From assembly GCA_032622095.1 (NCBI GenBank), contig CP136066.1, positions 50,568,911 to 50,632,910 of the forward strand: a DNA stretch of 64,000 bases, written 5' to 3'. The translations under genes were made by a program, and so were the position numbers. The notes beneath the pieces were generated by a model, which was given only the letters and a program-made list of their open reading frames with translations, did not search any database and was not told the DNA's origin. Position 1 is the stretch's first letter. Every line of letters begins with the position of its first letter. Below are positions 21,900-32,913 of this stretch, piece after piece. The DNA comes from Siphonodentalium dalli. Taxonomy: Eukaryota; Mollusca; Scaphopoda; Gadilida; Siphonodentaliidae.

Positions 21900-22638
21900 G
21901 TACAGTTGTTTATCCCGTTCAGAAAACATAATCGAGTCTCATAGTTTTCCTAATTGTTATGTCAAAATGCTCTTCACACATGAGAACTCATGAGAATGTA
22001 ATCTTTTTTCTCGCGTAGCTATGTTTATATATTACTGAGAAACACTGAAATGATACCATGTTAACTCATTGTGTATCATATCAATGAAATATTATATCAG
22101 AATCTGTCATTCTCGTAAATCAAATGCAAGTATTTAAAGACATATTATGGAGTTGTTTGGGTGCGTGAAATTGATAAGTTAGTAATCAGGTGCCTGTGGA
22201 ATATAGCATTCTACTAACATTGCTGAAAATTTACAGAAATCGACCATACCACACCATAGAAAACATCGTCTGAACTACGCTCAATTGTAAATATTTACAT
22301 CAGATTCCGGATGCAACTGTCAGCGATAAATTAACGAAAATGATTTCACCATCGAGAGTCATTGCATTGAATTAATATATATGAATGGCTATGTGTGTTG
22401 TCAAGTTGGATTAATATTCGTAAAAAAAATAACACTTTCAGCAAGATTATTCTCCATTTCTATTTGATCACTCAACCAGAGTGTTTCACATCACTTTAAA
22501 TTTGTATGTCAATATTTCTAAATTTTCTCCTAAAAGGCCAAGCCATGAATCTCACTGATTTACCAAAATTGCCCCTATCTAAAGGCCTGCCACTTCTCAA
22601 AGTTGAGTCATGCATCAATGAGATATTGTTTATTTCAG

Positions 22639-22820
22639 GCCAAACAGGCACAAGAGCCGATCACTTCATCAGGTATCTTCCTAATTGATGGAGCATGTAA
22701 CATGCTACAAGCCGCCAAACAGTTAGCCATCAGTCCGAGGGATCCAGCTATATACCAGTTATATTCCAGGCACTCTAAGGGCCTGTCTGATGCCATCAAG
22801 CGACTTATTGCCGCAATAAA
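22639..22820 (+). CDS. TLN: Talin exon 11 of window (R7 last helices)
   Basis: 182 nt, phase 0 to 2. It opens AKQAQEPITSSGIFLIDGA and includes LAISPRDPAIYQL and LSDAIKRLIAAIK, matching human about 1592-1652. The acceptor is TTATTTCAG. The donor AAA|GTAAGT splits the final lysine codon, which is completed by the first base of exon 12. Confidence 0.96.
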
Positions 22821-22842
22821 GTAAGTTTGGATTCTTACAACT

Positions 22843-22895
22843 CAAGCCAGGACTGAGAATACGGAGCCGGACATTTGCAGAATGAGGTCATTCAA
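22843..22895. mobile_element. Family B2 end fragment
   Basis: GAGCCGGACATTTGCAGAAT then GAGGTCATTCAACG; only one end remains. It lies just after exon 11. Confidence 0.5.
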
Positions 22896-23310
22896 CGCGG
22901 TGTTCAACGTTTTTTCTTGATTTTCCGTTCTAGAGTTATTCATCTTTGTGTATCTGGAAATGTTGATTTTTTTTGTCCGTCCGAGCAGATATCTCCACCA
23001 CCGGTTGATGAATCTGAATGAAATTTGGTATGGATGTTCACTACATTGAGTGCAATCAACAGACTGTTCAATCTTTTTATTCAGGTTTTTCGTTCTAAAG
23101 TTATTCATCTTTGTTTATTTGGAAGTTTTGGTTTTTTTGTCCATATCTCCCCCACCGGTTGATGGATATCAATGAAATTTGGTATGTATGTTCACTCTAT
23201 GATGGCAATCAATTGTGTTTTCAATTGTTTTGTTCATGTTTTCCATTCTAAAGTTATTTGTCATTGTTTATATGAAAATGTTTTTTTTTTCTGTCCAAGC
23301 AGATATCTCA
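22896..23310. repeat. Tandem array of a roughly 150-bp unit (about three copies)
   Basis: Units contain TTCTAGAGTTATTCATCTTT, ATATCTCCACCACCGGTTGA and GAATGAAATTTGGTATGGAT. A single copy is at 4430-4660. I associate this repeat with molluscan introns. Confidence 0.75.
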
Positions 23311-23442
23311 GCCATAGTTTGTTGGTTCGAATTTGCCACTGTGTGGGTATGCCAAAACCACCAGTGAAACCTGTTGTTCACTTTGTATAACCGTCATAAC
23401 TGCTGCAAGTGACATAAATCCCAACTGCCTGGTTTATTACAG

Positions 23443-23575
23443 GGAGAGTGCTCCAGGACAGAAGGAATGTGATCATGCCTTAGAGAATATTAACAACGCC
23501 ATCCGTGAGCTCGACCAGGCGTCACTCAGTGCCATCAGTCAGAGTCTCAACCAGAGACATAGCAGATCAATGAAG
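23443..23575 (+). CDS. TLN: Talin exon 12 of window (R9)
   Basis: 133 nt: one base finishing the split lysine, then 44 codons (ESAPGQKECDHALENINNA, then LDQASLSAISQSL). The acceptor is TTTATTACAG and the donor AAG|GTAAGT. It matches the start of R9, human about 1653-1697. A family C transposon begins at 23581, so the host supplies GTAAG and the element's TTAA starts at intron position +6. Confidence 0.96.
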
Positions 23576-23580
23576 GTAAG

Positions 23581-23815
23581 TTAAGCCTTCCATGGCTGGA
23601 GCTTCCTAAAATTTTGCGAAAACACTGTGCCAATGCATTCTCTTAATATATATGCGAGTCTCCCATAGGGAGCCTTGAATATATAATAGAATACATTGGC
23701 CTAACAAAATATACCTTGACCTTATTAGCCAGTGCAATCTGTTATATATATTAGAGAATGCACTGACACAGGATCTTTAATGCTGCACCAGCTCACATCA
23801 TGTGAAAGGGTTTAA
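23581..23815. mobile_element. Family C element at intron position +6 of exon 12
   Basis: TTAAGCCTTCCATGGCTGGA start, CATGTGAAAGGGTTTAA end. The donor GTAAG is host-derived and the next bases are the element. Confidence 0.75.
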
Positions 23816-24294
23816 TCAAAACTGTTATTATGGTTTAATCGTACCAAAATGTTCACTTGAGTTATATCTCTTGTTTTGTTTCAAAGGTGGTAACTTTAGC
23901 CTTAATTTTTTATCAATATAATACTTGGTATGTGGTTTAATTGCAAGAAAACGCAGGTCAAGTTCGAATATGGGGTCAGTCTGACAAGTTTACCTTCAGA
24001 TATCAGATTTTATTTATGTCAATTATTATGAGCAAACAATGTACATATTAAACCAAGCTCCAGTGGGGCTTAATGGCTATATATTTATAACTTGAAATTA
24101 TTGTGAAAAAGTATTTTTTTTTCGTCATACAACAAGTTGCCTGTGGACATCTAGGTCAGATGGAATTTATTTTAATTAAGCTATCCAACAATGTATGATA
24201 AGAATTTCAACCAACTTTTGCCATTCAAATTGGGACTGCCCTTTAAGCTCACAGTTCTTTCTTGTTATGTCATTTGGTTGATTCATGGTTCCAG

Positions 24295-24396
24295 GGTTAC
24301 GAAGAACAGATGATAAACTGTGCTAGAGAAATCCTGGATTCCGTCGACAAAATAAAACATTCGGCCAAACACGAACCAGAGAATCTCGGACATTTG
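24295..24396 (+). CDS. TLN: Talin exon 13 of window (R9)
   Basis: 102 nt, phase 0 to 0, 34 codons: GYEEQMINCAREILDSVDKI and ending ENLGHL, matching human about 1697-1730. The acceptor is GGTTCCAG and the donor TTG|GTAAGC. It is among the more diverged exons but holds frame, length and the LGH(K/L) end. Confidence 0.94.
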
Positions 24397-24673
24397 GTAA
24401 GCTCTAACCTTATTATTCATGATTCTAAGTGACTCTATTATTGTAACCTATAAGTGAATACAACACAATGGTCATATTATGAAGTCAATATGTGGAACCA
24501 GTAATCGTGACTACTTTCATGAGGATATGAAAATTGATCCCAAAATATGATAGCGTGATTTAAACAAATAACTAAACACAAACTTGACTTCTCATTATAA
24601 AGAAATCTTTGTACCCCATAATATTTGAATATTTTCAACTCTTCAACTCTAGAACTGTTGACAATATAGACAA

Positions 24674-24905
24674 CCCTTTCCTGAAATTTTTTGAAAACCC
24701 TGTGCTAATGCATTCTCTTATATATATAGGCCAAGTCCCATATATAAGAATGCATCGGCCTAACAATATTTACATTGACCTTGTAAGCCAGTACATTCTC
24801 TTACATATGTGAGGCTCCCTGTGGGAGACTCGCATATATAAGAGAATGCACTGGCACATGATCTTTAATGCTGCACCAGCGCAGCTCCCATCATGAAAGG
24901 CTTAA
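24674..24905. mobile_element. Family C element, left end eroded
   Basis: CCTTTCCTGAAATTTTTTGA start; CCCATCATGAAAGGCTTAA end. Confidence 0.65.
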
Positions 24906-25079
24906 GATAATACAGTAATACCAGACTTAAGATTTAAGACTCAGATTTACCGGTATTTCAGGATGAAACCAGTATTTCTTTACTTTGGCATCGTGATCTC
25001 TCCTTGCTCATGAAGAGTTGAATGATTTATAGAATGCTGAGTGCCTCACTTCACAACTGCTGCCATTTTTCATTTATAG

Positions 25080-25250
25080 GTCTCTGCAATGGCCAGCTAT
25101 TTCGATCCTCTGTGCTCATCAGCAATAGGAACAGCTTCTAACATGACTAATTCCAAACAACAAATGAATATACTTGATCAAACGAAGACAGTTGCAGAAT
25201 CGGCTGTTCAGTTTGTGTTCTCATCTAAAGACGGTGCTGCTAATCCGAAG
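25080..25250 (+). CDS. TLN: Talin exon 14 of window (R9, autoinhibition face)
   Basis: 171 nt, phase 0 to 0, 57 codons: VSAMASYFDPLCSSAIGTAS, then ILDQTKTVAESAVQF, ending DGAANPK. It matches human about 1731-1787. Codon 40 of the exon (25197-25199, GAA) lines up with human E1770, the R9 residue known to contact the F3 head domain in autoinhibited talin, so that contact is probably kept. The acceptor is CATTTATAG and the donor AAG|GTAAAT. A family B element starts 32 bases into the intron. Confidence 0.96.
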
Positions 25251-25281
25251 GTAAATTAATTCGGAAGAAATACCCCTCCTC

Positions 25282-25670
25282 CAAGCCTCGAGTGTCTGAC
25301 ATTTGCAGAATGAGGTCCCCAGAGGGTGAATTTAGTGATATCCAGCACAGCTAGCATCACTAAATTCACCATATGGCGACCTTGTTCAAATTAGGCCTCA
25401 ACATCTATGGGAGACCTAGGATCAGATTGAAGTTATCCAGTTGAAGTTGGTGATATTCCCACATTAGTTAACTCGATTATGCAAATTATCTTCTGCAAAT
25501 TAGGTGATATAGAACTTCCCAGAAAGGAAAAAGTAACTGAAAACAATGTTAATTTGAGACTATAGATACTTCCCAGATGATGAGGCCTAAGCATAATGCG
25601 GTCCCCAGAGGGTGAATTCACCCTCTGGGGACCTCATTCTGAAAATGTCAGACATACTATTTCAAGGCTT
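25282..25670. mobile_element. Family B element shortly after exon 14
   Basis: CAAGCCTCGAGTGTCTGACA to CATACTATTTCAAGGCTT; central region present, right palindrome shortened. Confidence 0.75.
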
Positions 25671-25759
25671 TCCCTCCCTACAAGGCTGAAATGTTCAAAT
25701 GTTCAAATCTAAGTGACGATGTTTGCCGTGGGTCATTCTTCCTAATTTTGAGGGCTGTT

Positions 25760-26151
25760 TTAACCCTTTGAGTGCCAGGTCAATTTTTATATCAACCCAT
25801 ATATCCTGTGCCAATGCATTCTCTTATATATGCGAGTCGACCATAGGTCGCCTCGCATATATAAGAGAATGCATTGGCCTAACATTTTTTTCTTTTTTCT
25901 TTTACAATTTTAATAATTTATTTTTATATTCTTTAACAGACTTATTTTGTAGGTTTAGGGCCGATGAGATAAGTCTGTTAAAGAATATAAGAAAAAATTA
26001 TTAAAATTGTAAAAAAAAAAAAAAAATGTTAGGCCAATGCATTCTCTTATATATGCGAGGCGACCTATGGTCGACTCGCATATATAAGAGAATGCATTGG
26101 CACAGGGTATATGGGTTGATACAAATATCAACCTGGCACTCAATGGGTTAA
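25760..26151. mobile_element. Family D element with two family A hairpins
   Basis: TTAACCCTTTGAGTGCCAGG to CTGGCACTCAATGGGTTAA. Unlike the copy at 16499 it has the twin opposed hairpins typical of A. It ends 83 bases before exon 15. Confidence 0.8.
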
Positions 26152-26233
26152 TGCATGTCAACAGAAATGCAAACTTATGGAAAATGACATCAGACATGTT
26201 CTGTCTCACTTACCCATGCGTTTTTTCACTCAG

Positions 26234-26380
26234 GCGGCAGAAGCACATTCTAACCTAGAGACAGCTGCGGGAGATCTGAGGGAAGTTCTACAAGACTTGC
26301 TGCAGACGTCAGAAGATTCGGCCTCGCAGTCCGGCGCTGTTATAGCCATGATCGACAGCATTTCAAAATCCATCTCAAGG
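26234..26380 (+). CDS. TLN: Talin exon 15 of window (R9/R10)
   Basis: 147 nt, phase 0 to 0, 49 codons: AAEAHSNLETAAGDLREVLQ and ending IAMIDSISKSISR, about human 1788-1837 with one residue fewer. The acceptor is TTTCACTCAG and the donor AGG|GTAGGT. Strongly diverged but frame, phase and the (G/A)xMIDSIxxxI helix agree. Confidence 0.93.
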
Positions 26381-26659
26381 GTAGGTCCATATTAAAAGCA
26401 TAGAAAACTCTGACAAAATCCCATTAAGGGATTTTCATAATATACAGGTAGATGACAGGCTGAGATTCCCATTCATTCGTGGTCTTATAATTAATGGACC
26501 AATCATGTGAGTTTATTACCTTGATACCTGTGGAAGTGATTATAAAATTGCTGCTTCATTTTAGAGGGAATTTTTTTGAGAAATAAATTGGAGTGTTTTT
26601 TTTTTACTGATGACAGACTTAGAGGCACATAATTTTTTAACGTATTTGAGCATCCCAGG

Positions 26660-26922
26660 CAGGAACCAGCCTAGAGGGTGACTTGGGAGACATGGACCAG
26701 CCTAGAGGGTGACTTGGGAGACATGGACCAGCCTAGAGGGTGACTTGGGAGACAGGTACCAGCCTAGAGGGTAGAGGGTGACTTGGGAGACATGGACCAG
26801 CCTAGAGGGTGACTTGGGAGACATGGACCAGCCTAGAGGGTAGAGGGTGACTTGGGAGACATGGACCAGCCTAGAGGGTAGAGGGTGACTTGGGAGACAG
26901 GTACCAGCCTAGAGGGTGACTT
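26660..26922 (+). repeat. Minisatellite, about 31-bp unit
   Basis: About eight copies of ACCAGCCTAGAGGGTGACTT plus GGGAGACATGG, several with an extra TAGAGGG. Confidence 0.9.
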
Positions 26923-27030
26923 CTAAAATGGGCATCTTCTCCCATATTCTTGTTCCAGGGAGAAGTGACTTCCTTGTCATATACCAGTTTGCATATGTCG
27001 CAACAGCATATTTAAAGTATATTTAATGTT

Positions 27031-27175
27031 TATAATGGTGTTCTTACTCACTATAACGGTTTTATAAATGGGATCTTGTGTTGTGATTATAATGGTGTTC
27101 TTACTCACTATAACGGTTTTATAAATGGGATCTTGTGTTGTAATTATAATGGTGTTCTTACTCACTATAACGGTT
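27031..27175 (+). repeat. 57-bp tandem repeat, about 2.6 copies
   Basis: Starts TATAATGGTGTTCTTACTCA at 27031, 27088 and 27145. Related to TACAATGGTGTTCTTACTCA at 30909 and 31323. Confidence 0.9.
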
Positions 27176-27188
27176 TGAACTTCAGCCA

Positions 27189-27333
27189 ATGACCCTTTCA
27201 TGAAGGGAGCTGGAATGGTGCAGCATTAAAAACCCTGTGCCAGTCCATTCTCTTATATATGCGAGTCTCCCTATGGGAGACTCACATATATACGAGAATA
27301 CATTGGCACAGGGTTTTCACAAAATTTAATACT
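27189..27333. mobile_element. Family C fragment inside J
   Basis: GACCCTTTCATGAAGGGAGC start, one hairpin with CTCCCTATGGGAGACTC core, ending CAGGGTTTTCACAAAATTT. Confidence 0.65.
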
Positions 27334-28033
27334 TCTCCCTGATAACAACACACTTCTCCCTAATAACCAAACAGCAAGAAGTGACTTCTCCCATTTTGAA
27401 ACCTCTAGGCTGGTTCCTGCTTGAAAACATAAAACAGTACAAATAAATGAAATATCCAGCTATAATTACCCATGATCCCAATAAAAAAGATTGATATAAT
27501 GATGCCCTAAATCTTCAGCAAACGATTGGTCATGTAACAAATCATTACTCTTTCTCGGTCTAAGGTTTTATTTGATAAATTTGATCATATTGCTCATTAT
27601 AGCATACATGAGAACACATAAAACCCTCATTAGAAAAGACATGTATCTGAGAGAATATAAAACCCTCATTAGAAAAGACATATCTGATTACTGCATGTGA
27701 TGTACCATAAAATCATCATTAAAGAAGACATGTATCTTATTGCTGCATGTCATATAATCCCCTAATTAGGCCAATATGAATAAATCACTAGATTTACATC
27801 CAATACTTGAGATTGGGTATTAATAAGATCTTGGAAAATTCTGAGTAATGGCAAACGAAACTTTTTGATGAGGTTTTCTTCGAGTGATTATGTACCTGTA
27901 CACATTGTTTTTATTTCTTGGCCTAATTAACCTATTGACCTACCATACATTCTTACTGAACAGTAAGGTCAAACAAACTTAATGTTCTGTTTCTCAGAAA
28001 CCTGCCTCTCATAAAAATATGGCCTGCTGGGGT

Positions 28034-28121
28034 CAAGCCTTGAAATAGCGGGCTAGCATCACCAAATTCACCCTCTGGGGACCTCATTCTGCAAATGACA
28101 GACACCCTATTTCAAGGCTTG
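28034..28121. mobile_element. Half family B element with 8-bp target duplication
   Basis: CAAGCCTTGAAATAG directly followed by the right palindrome arm and CAAGGCTTG. GCTGGGGT flanks it at 28026-28033 and 28122-28129. Confidence 0.85.
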
Positions 28122-28231
28122 GCTGGGGTGTGTGGGGTGTATTTTCTGGCCCAGTAAACATTATAAATCATCCTGCCGCTCGACAGTTGACAAATGACTG
28201 ACATATATTTAGCTAGACACATTTAAACTTG

Positions 28232-28354
28232 TACAGTAATGCCCAGTGAGAGCGTTCCGATGAATGGCAACAAGCCATATTTCCGACTAAATCCTGAAAA
28301 ATTACCCAAAATTCTGCTGTGGTTGAGGAGTCGATTATTTATGGCATTACTGTA
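28232..28354. mobile_element. Family E half element
   Basis: TACAGTAATGCCC is fused to GTGAGAGCGTTCCGATGAAT, so the left arm is deleted and the ends survive. Confidence 0.8.
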
Positions 28355-28526
28355 ATTAACCTATTGACCAACCATACATTCTTACTGGAAATATATTTAT
28401 TTATATATATTTATTATATTTATTTTCAATTTCTCAGAAACATGTCCCCTCATAAAAATATGGCCTACTGGACTGTGCTGGGTGGGTTTTCTGTCCCAGT
28501 TAATATAAAAATTATAAATCGCCCTA

Positions 28527-28663
28527 CTTGTTGCCATTGATCGGAAAGCTCTCACTGAGAGCTTTCCGATGAATGGCAACAAGCCATATTTCCGACTATA
28601 TCCTGGAAAATTACCCAAAATTCTGCTGTCGTTAAGAAGTCTATTATTTAGGGCAGTACTGTA
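28527..28663. mobile_element. Family E element, left end deleted
   Basis: Starts CTTGTTGCCATTGATCGG; hairpin centre AGCTCTCACTGAGAGCT intact; right end GGGCAGTACTGTA. Confidence 0.75.
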
Positions 28664-28929
28664 CTGTATTTGATATTTACATTTGTTATTTCTGATATTA
28701 ATAATGAAGTTTTCTTTTTGCTCCATTTAAACTGTATGTCTTTGGGTTATACAACCGACTGTTTCATTAAAATTGCACTAACAGTTATTCATGGGAAACA
28801 ATTTTTCACAACCTACAATGTTTTTGTGTTCTGTTGATAATTTGTTAATTTGTGAGTAAAAATATAAAAACAAATAATCAATTTTGTTTGGCCTGAGTAA
28901 TGACACATCAACAGTTTATTAAATCTTTA

Positions 28930-28992
28930 GATGACAGGTCCCCTGGTACGATACCACCACTACGAGTATCGCCCCAGGGGACCTGTGCTTTA
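28930..28992. repeat. Short hairpin
   Basis: GACAGGTCCCCTGGTACGAT pairs with ATCGCCCCAGGGGACCTGT around CACCACTACGAGT. Not part of a recognised family. Confidence 0.7.
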
Positions 28993-29065
28993 GACAGTAT
29001 CAGTTTGTGAATCTGTTTACTATATTGATGCTGTTAGTATTTACATTCAAACATTGGCTGCACAT

Positions 29066-29338
29066 TTAACCCTTTATATACTAAATGGATTCTCCCAATC
29101 AGTTATAGAAGTATACAATGGAATTGTCTATTATTCATTTGGAGGGATGTTCAGTTAATTAAAGCAGATGACAGGCAGACGAAAAGATAATACAAGTACA
29201 GAATGATTTATATTCATTGGTAGGAAATGTTCAGATAATAAGTTCAACAAATTACCTATTAATGTTTGTTGAAATTATTATATGAGCATTTCCTAATGGA
29301 ACTACTCGTCAATGAGTATGTAGTATGGAGACGTTTAA
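29066..29338. mobile_element. Family F element
   Basis: TTAACCCTTTATATACTAAA to GTAGTATGGAGACGTTTAA; internal hairpin around CCTATTAATGTTTGTTGAA. Confidence 0.7.
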
Positions 29339-29599
29339 CTGAGAACACATTAGCTTAATTTCTTGCTTTAATTAACCTGTTGACCTACCATACATCCTTT
29401 CTGGACAGAGTGTAATGACACATCAATAAATATTTGAACTATTTATCAGCTTATGAGAATCTATGTTATATTGATGCACTTAGTAATGTTGACGTAATTG
29501 GCTGCACGTATTCTTGTTGACATTATTGGTAGCACATATTCTTGTTGATGTTATTGGCAGCACATTTAACTGAAGTCTATTCTTTTTTCAACTTGACAG

Positions 29600-29701
29600 A
29601 TGGATGAGAGGATTAGCGTCAGTGAGCAACATACTTTCGTCGACTTCCAGACAAATGTCGTCCGACTTGCCAAACAAATTGCCAGATCTGCCCAAGATAT
29701 G
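29600..29701 (+). CDS. TLN: Talin exon 16 of window (R10)
   Basis: 102 nt, phase 0 to 0, 34 codons: MDERISVSEQHTFVDFQTNV and ending IARSAQDM, matching human about 1838-1871 (FVDYQTTMVR motif). The acceptor is CAACTTGACAG and the donor ATG|GTAAGT. A 5'-truncated family A element begins about 27 bases into the intron. Confidence 0.95.
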
Positions 29702-29727
29702 GTAAGTACCAAAATAATCTCAAAATT

Positions 29728-30054
29728 TCTTCGGTCTGTCTCAATAGAACCATACAAATATGGATATCATTGGAACCGGCTCCTTGACCACATTGTGATA
29801 GTTACAGTTATGGCCTGTGCCAATGTATTCTATTATATATGCGAGTCGACCATAGGTCGCCTCGCATATATAAGAGAATGCATTGGCCTAAAAAATTCCT
29901 TTTTTACCATTTTTTCTTACATTCTTTAACAATTTTATAATTTTTAATGTGTTAAGCCAATGCATTCTCTTATATATGCGAGGCGACCTATGGTCGACTC
30001 GCATATATAAGAGAATGCATTGGCACAGGGCCGTTCTGTTGGGTAAAGGGTTAA
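29728..30054. mobile_element. Family A element, left-truncated, 27 bases after exon 16
   Basis: Begins TTCGGTCTGTCTCAATAGAA (internal to A) and ends GGGTAAAGGGTTAA. Confidence 0.8.
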
Positions 30055-30067
30055 CAGTAGATACTTG

Positions 30068-30240
30068 ATGGAAAAATTTATATACTGAATGGATTCTCAG
30101 TTGTAAAAGTATACATTGGAATGGTTTACTGTTCATCTGGAGCGATGTTTGTAAATATAAGAAGACGACAGAACGACGAACAGATAAAACAAGCGCAGAA
30201 GGATTTCTATTCATTGGGAAATGTTCAGACAATGTTCAAC
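30068..30240. mobile_element. Family F fragment
   Basis: TATATACTGAATGGATTCTC to GGGAAATGTTCAGACAATG, without a right end. Confidence 0.6.
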
Positions 30241-30291
30241 AAACATCCCGTGGCCATGAAGCTAAATCCACAAACTATTAAATGGACTCAT

Positions 30292-30681
30292 TTAACCCTT
30301 TACCCAACAGAACGGCCCTGTGCCAATGCATTCTCTTATATATGCGAGTCGACCATAGGTCGCCTCGCATATATAAGAGAATACATTGGCTTAACACATT
30401 AAAAATTATAAAATTGTTAAAGAATGTAAGAAAAAATGGTAAAAAGTGTTAAAAAAAGATTTTTTTTAGGCCAATGCATTCTCTTATATATGCGAGGCGA
30501 CCTATGGTCGACTCGCATATATAAGAGAATGCATTGGCACAGGGCATAACTATAACCATCACAATGTGGTCAATGAGCCGGTTCCAATGATATCCATATT
30601 TGTATGGTTCTATTGAGACAGACCGAAGATATTTTAGGCTGTTGAAGCTTTATTTGGCCGGTTTGTTGGGTTAAGGGTTAA
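30292..30681. mobile_element. Family A element, full length
   Basis: TTAACCCTTTACCCAACAGA to TGTTGGGTTAAGGGTTAA, inverted relative to the copy at 29728. Confidence 0.85.
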
Positions 30682-30757
30682 ACCAAAGACTTAAAACAAT
30701 TGGTATTTTCTCTGTGAAGAATATTTTCTCTACTATAAAAGTGTGTCTATTTGAACT

Positions 30758-31440
30758 AATCAGGGATCAGTCTAGAGGGCGATATGGGAGACAACTTCTC
30801 TCTAAAATGTGCATCTCCCTATTTTTGTTGCAGGGAGAAGTGTCTTCTCTCTCATATACCATTATGAATATGTCCCAACATCATATTTAAAGTACATTTA
30901 CTGATTACAATGGTGTTCTTACTCACTTAATGATTTTCACATCAGGGAGCAATCTAAAGGAAGAAGTGGAAGATTTATTCTGCATAAAACATGTCACTTC
31001 TCCTTTATCTGTTGTCTGTCCATCCATCTGTTTCCTTTTCCTTTCCTTGTATATCATAAAACTTATTATGATCATAGAAGTCTTATTTTAGAGTGTGAAT
31101 TGAATTTTAAGCCTTTATGACTTCTCCCGGCTAAGTCCACTTCTCTCTTATAAACAAATAAGGAAAAGTGACTTCTCCCGATTTGAAACCTCTAGGTTTT
31201 TCCCTGATTCACAATAACTTTTCTTGACTTTGATGTTGATTTTGTCTTTTTTAGGTTTGCTTCTCTCTCATATACCATTATGAATATGTCCCAACATCAT
31301 ATTTAAAGTAAATTTACTGATTACAATGGTGTTCTTACTCACTTAATGATTTTCACATCATGGAGCAATCTAAAGGAAGAAGTGGAAGATTTATTCTGCC
31401 TAAAACATGTCACTTCTCCTTCTTTATCCGTTGTCTGTTC
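30758..31440. repeat. Tandemly duplicated J-related block including the exon 17 acceptor copy
   Basis: CATATACCATTATGAATATG through GTCACTTCTCCTT occurs at about 30850-31014 and again at about 31268-31420. The junction between the copies is the decoy acceptor at 31254. The stretch 31053-31254 also matches 32718-32913. Confidence 0.8.
31215..31254 (+). pseudogene. Decoy copy of the exon 17 acceptor region
   Basis: The polypyrimidine tract and TTTTTTAG|GTT before exon 17 (32869-32916) recur here almost unchanged. After GTT the sequence switches to intron repeat instead of exon 17. The matching block extends back to about 31053 (compare 32718). Confidence 0.85.
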
Positions 31441-31631
31441 ATCCATCTGTTTGCTTTTCCTTTCCAGATGATAACTTTAGTAAGTCCAAATGGAATGAAA
31501 TTTGGTATGTGAGTTTACTAGCCCAAAATACAAGTCAAGTTCGAATTTGGGTTTCTCTCGCCAATTTTCGAGTTATGGCCCTTTGTTGTTTTGAGGTCTG
31601 TCTTTGCACCATCACATCAGATGGGTCTTAG

Positions 31632-32031
31632 TTAACCCTTTACCCAACAGAAGGGCCCTGTGCCAATGCATTCTCTTATATATGCGAGTCGACCATAGGT
31701 CGCCTCGCATATATAAGAGAATGCATTGGCTTAGCACATTAAAAATTATAAAATTGTTAAAGAATGTAAGAAAAAATGGTAAAAAGTGTTAAAAAAAGAT
31801 TTTTTTTAGGCCAATGCATTCTCTTATATATGCGAGGCGACCTATGGTCGACTCGCATATATAAGAGAATGCATTGGCACAGGGCATAACTGTAACTATC
31901 ACAATGTGGTCAAGGAGCCGATTCCAATGATATCCATATTTGTATGGTTCTATTGAGACAGACCGAAGATATTTTAGGCTGTTGAAGCTTTATTTGGCCG
32001 GTTTTGGCCGGTTTGTTGGGTAAAGGGTTAA
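31632..32031. mobile_element. Family A element, full length
   Basis: TTAACCCTTTACCCAACAGA to TTGGGTAAAGGGTTAA; interrupts the second copy of the duplicated block before exon 17. Confidence 0.85.
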
Positions 32032-32515
32032 TGTCTACGTTTTGGACAAACCACGGGTGTATTTTGCCTCACCCTAGCGATGCTCTTGCTGTCCTTGGGA
32101 GAAGTGAAATCTCTCTGCCTATGCGCAAACAGCACATTTAAAATGTTACATGCATTATAATAAGTTATATTTACACACTAAGTGTTGTCATCACTAAATC
32201 CAGTATTCTGATTGGTCGGCGCCCACGTGGCTAGTTGCAGTTATTTCTCGGTGAATGCGCAACCCCTCATAACACCAAGCTAATAACACCATCGATACGT
32301 CATTAGGTTTGGAAAGACGAACGCGTAATGCTTTGGGCGCATTTTGACTCGCGCAGGATTGACTTAATACATCATCGGGTTTCAACATGAAGAGAAATTG
32401 TTCCTATTAACTTTTGCCAAGGGTGCTATTGGGTATTTTGGGCTGATCTTGTCACGATACACTTTTCGATTTAAATATATTTACAAAAGTGGCTTTTTCG
32501 CTAAATGTATATAAA
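32032..32515. other. Intron sequence without recognised features
   Basis: Moderately CpG-containing sequence; open minus-strand frame 32194-32388 has no recognisable protein. Confidence 0.4.
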
Positions 32516-32680
32516 TATAAGGATTAACTGTCATGTGGACTATTTTTATGGAGATGTAACGGTGAGGTAAGTGGACATAACTTGTATGTAAAACCCTTCC
32601 GGTTTTACACAAATTATGTCCACTTACCTCACTGTTACATCTCCATAAAAACAGTCCACATGACAGTTAATCCTTATATA
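32516..32680. mobile_element. Palindromic element of unassigned family
   Basis: TATAAGGATTAACTGTCATG pairs with CATGACAGTTAATCCTTATA, with complementary arms of about 75 bp around TAAAACCCTTCCGGTTTTA. TA at both edges would suit a mariner-type MITE. Confidence 0.7.
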
Positions 32681-32913
32681 ACCAGACAAATTACTGATTA
32701 TAAATGGATTCTTGTATCGCATAAAACTTATTATGATCATAGAAGTCTTATTTTAGAGTGTGAATTGAATTTTAAGCCTTTATGACTTCTCCTGGCTAAG
32801 TCCACTTCTCCCTTATAAACAAATAAGGAAAAGTGACTTCTCCCAAATTGAAACCTCGAGGTTTTTCCCTGATTCACAATAACTTTTCTTGACTTTGATT
32901 TTGTCTTTTTTAG

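Larger units (their letters stand above)
26650..27425. mobile_element. Family J element with internal minisatellites
   Basis: GCAGGAACCAGCCTAGAGG near 26661 and its complement CCTCTAGGCTGGTTCCTGC near 27406-27421 form the inverted ends. The inside holds two tandem arrays and a family C hairpin. Confidence 0.6.

Noticed and set aside
22639-22641. Start codons inside exons 4, 6, 9 and 16 as gene starts
   Set aside because: Each lies in a continuous talin frame bounded by AG and GT; they are internal methionines.
26660-26922. CRISPR-like array
   Set aside because: Contiguous minisatellite without unique spacers, in an animal intron.
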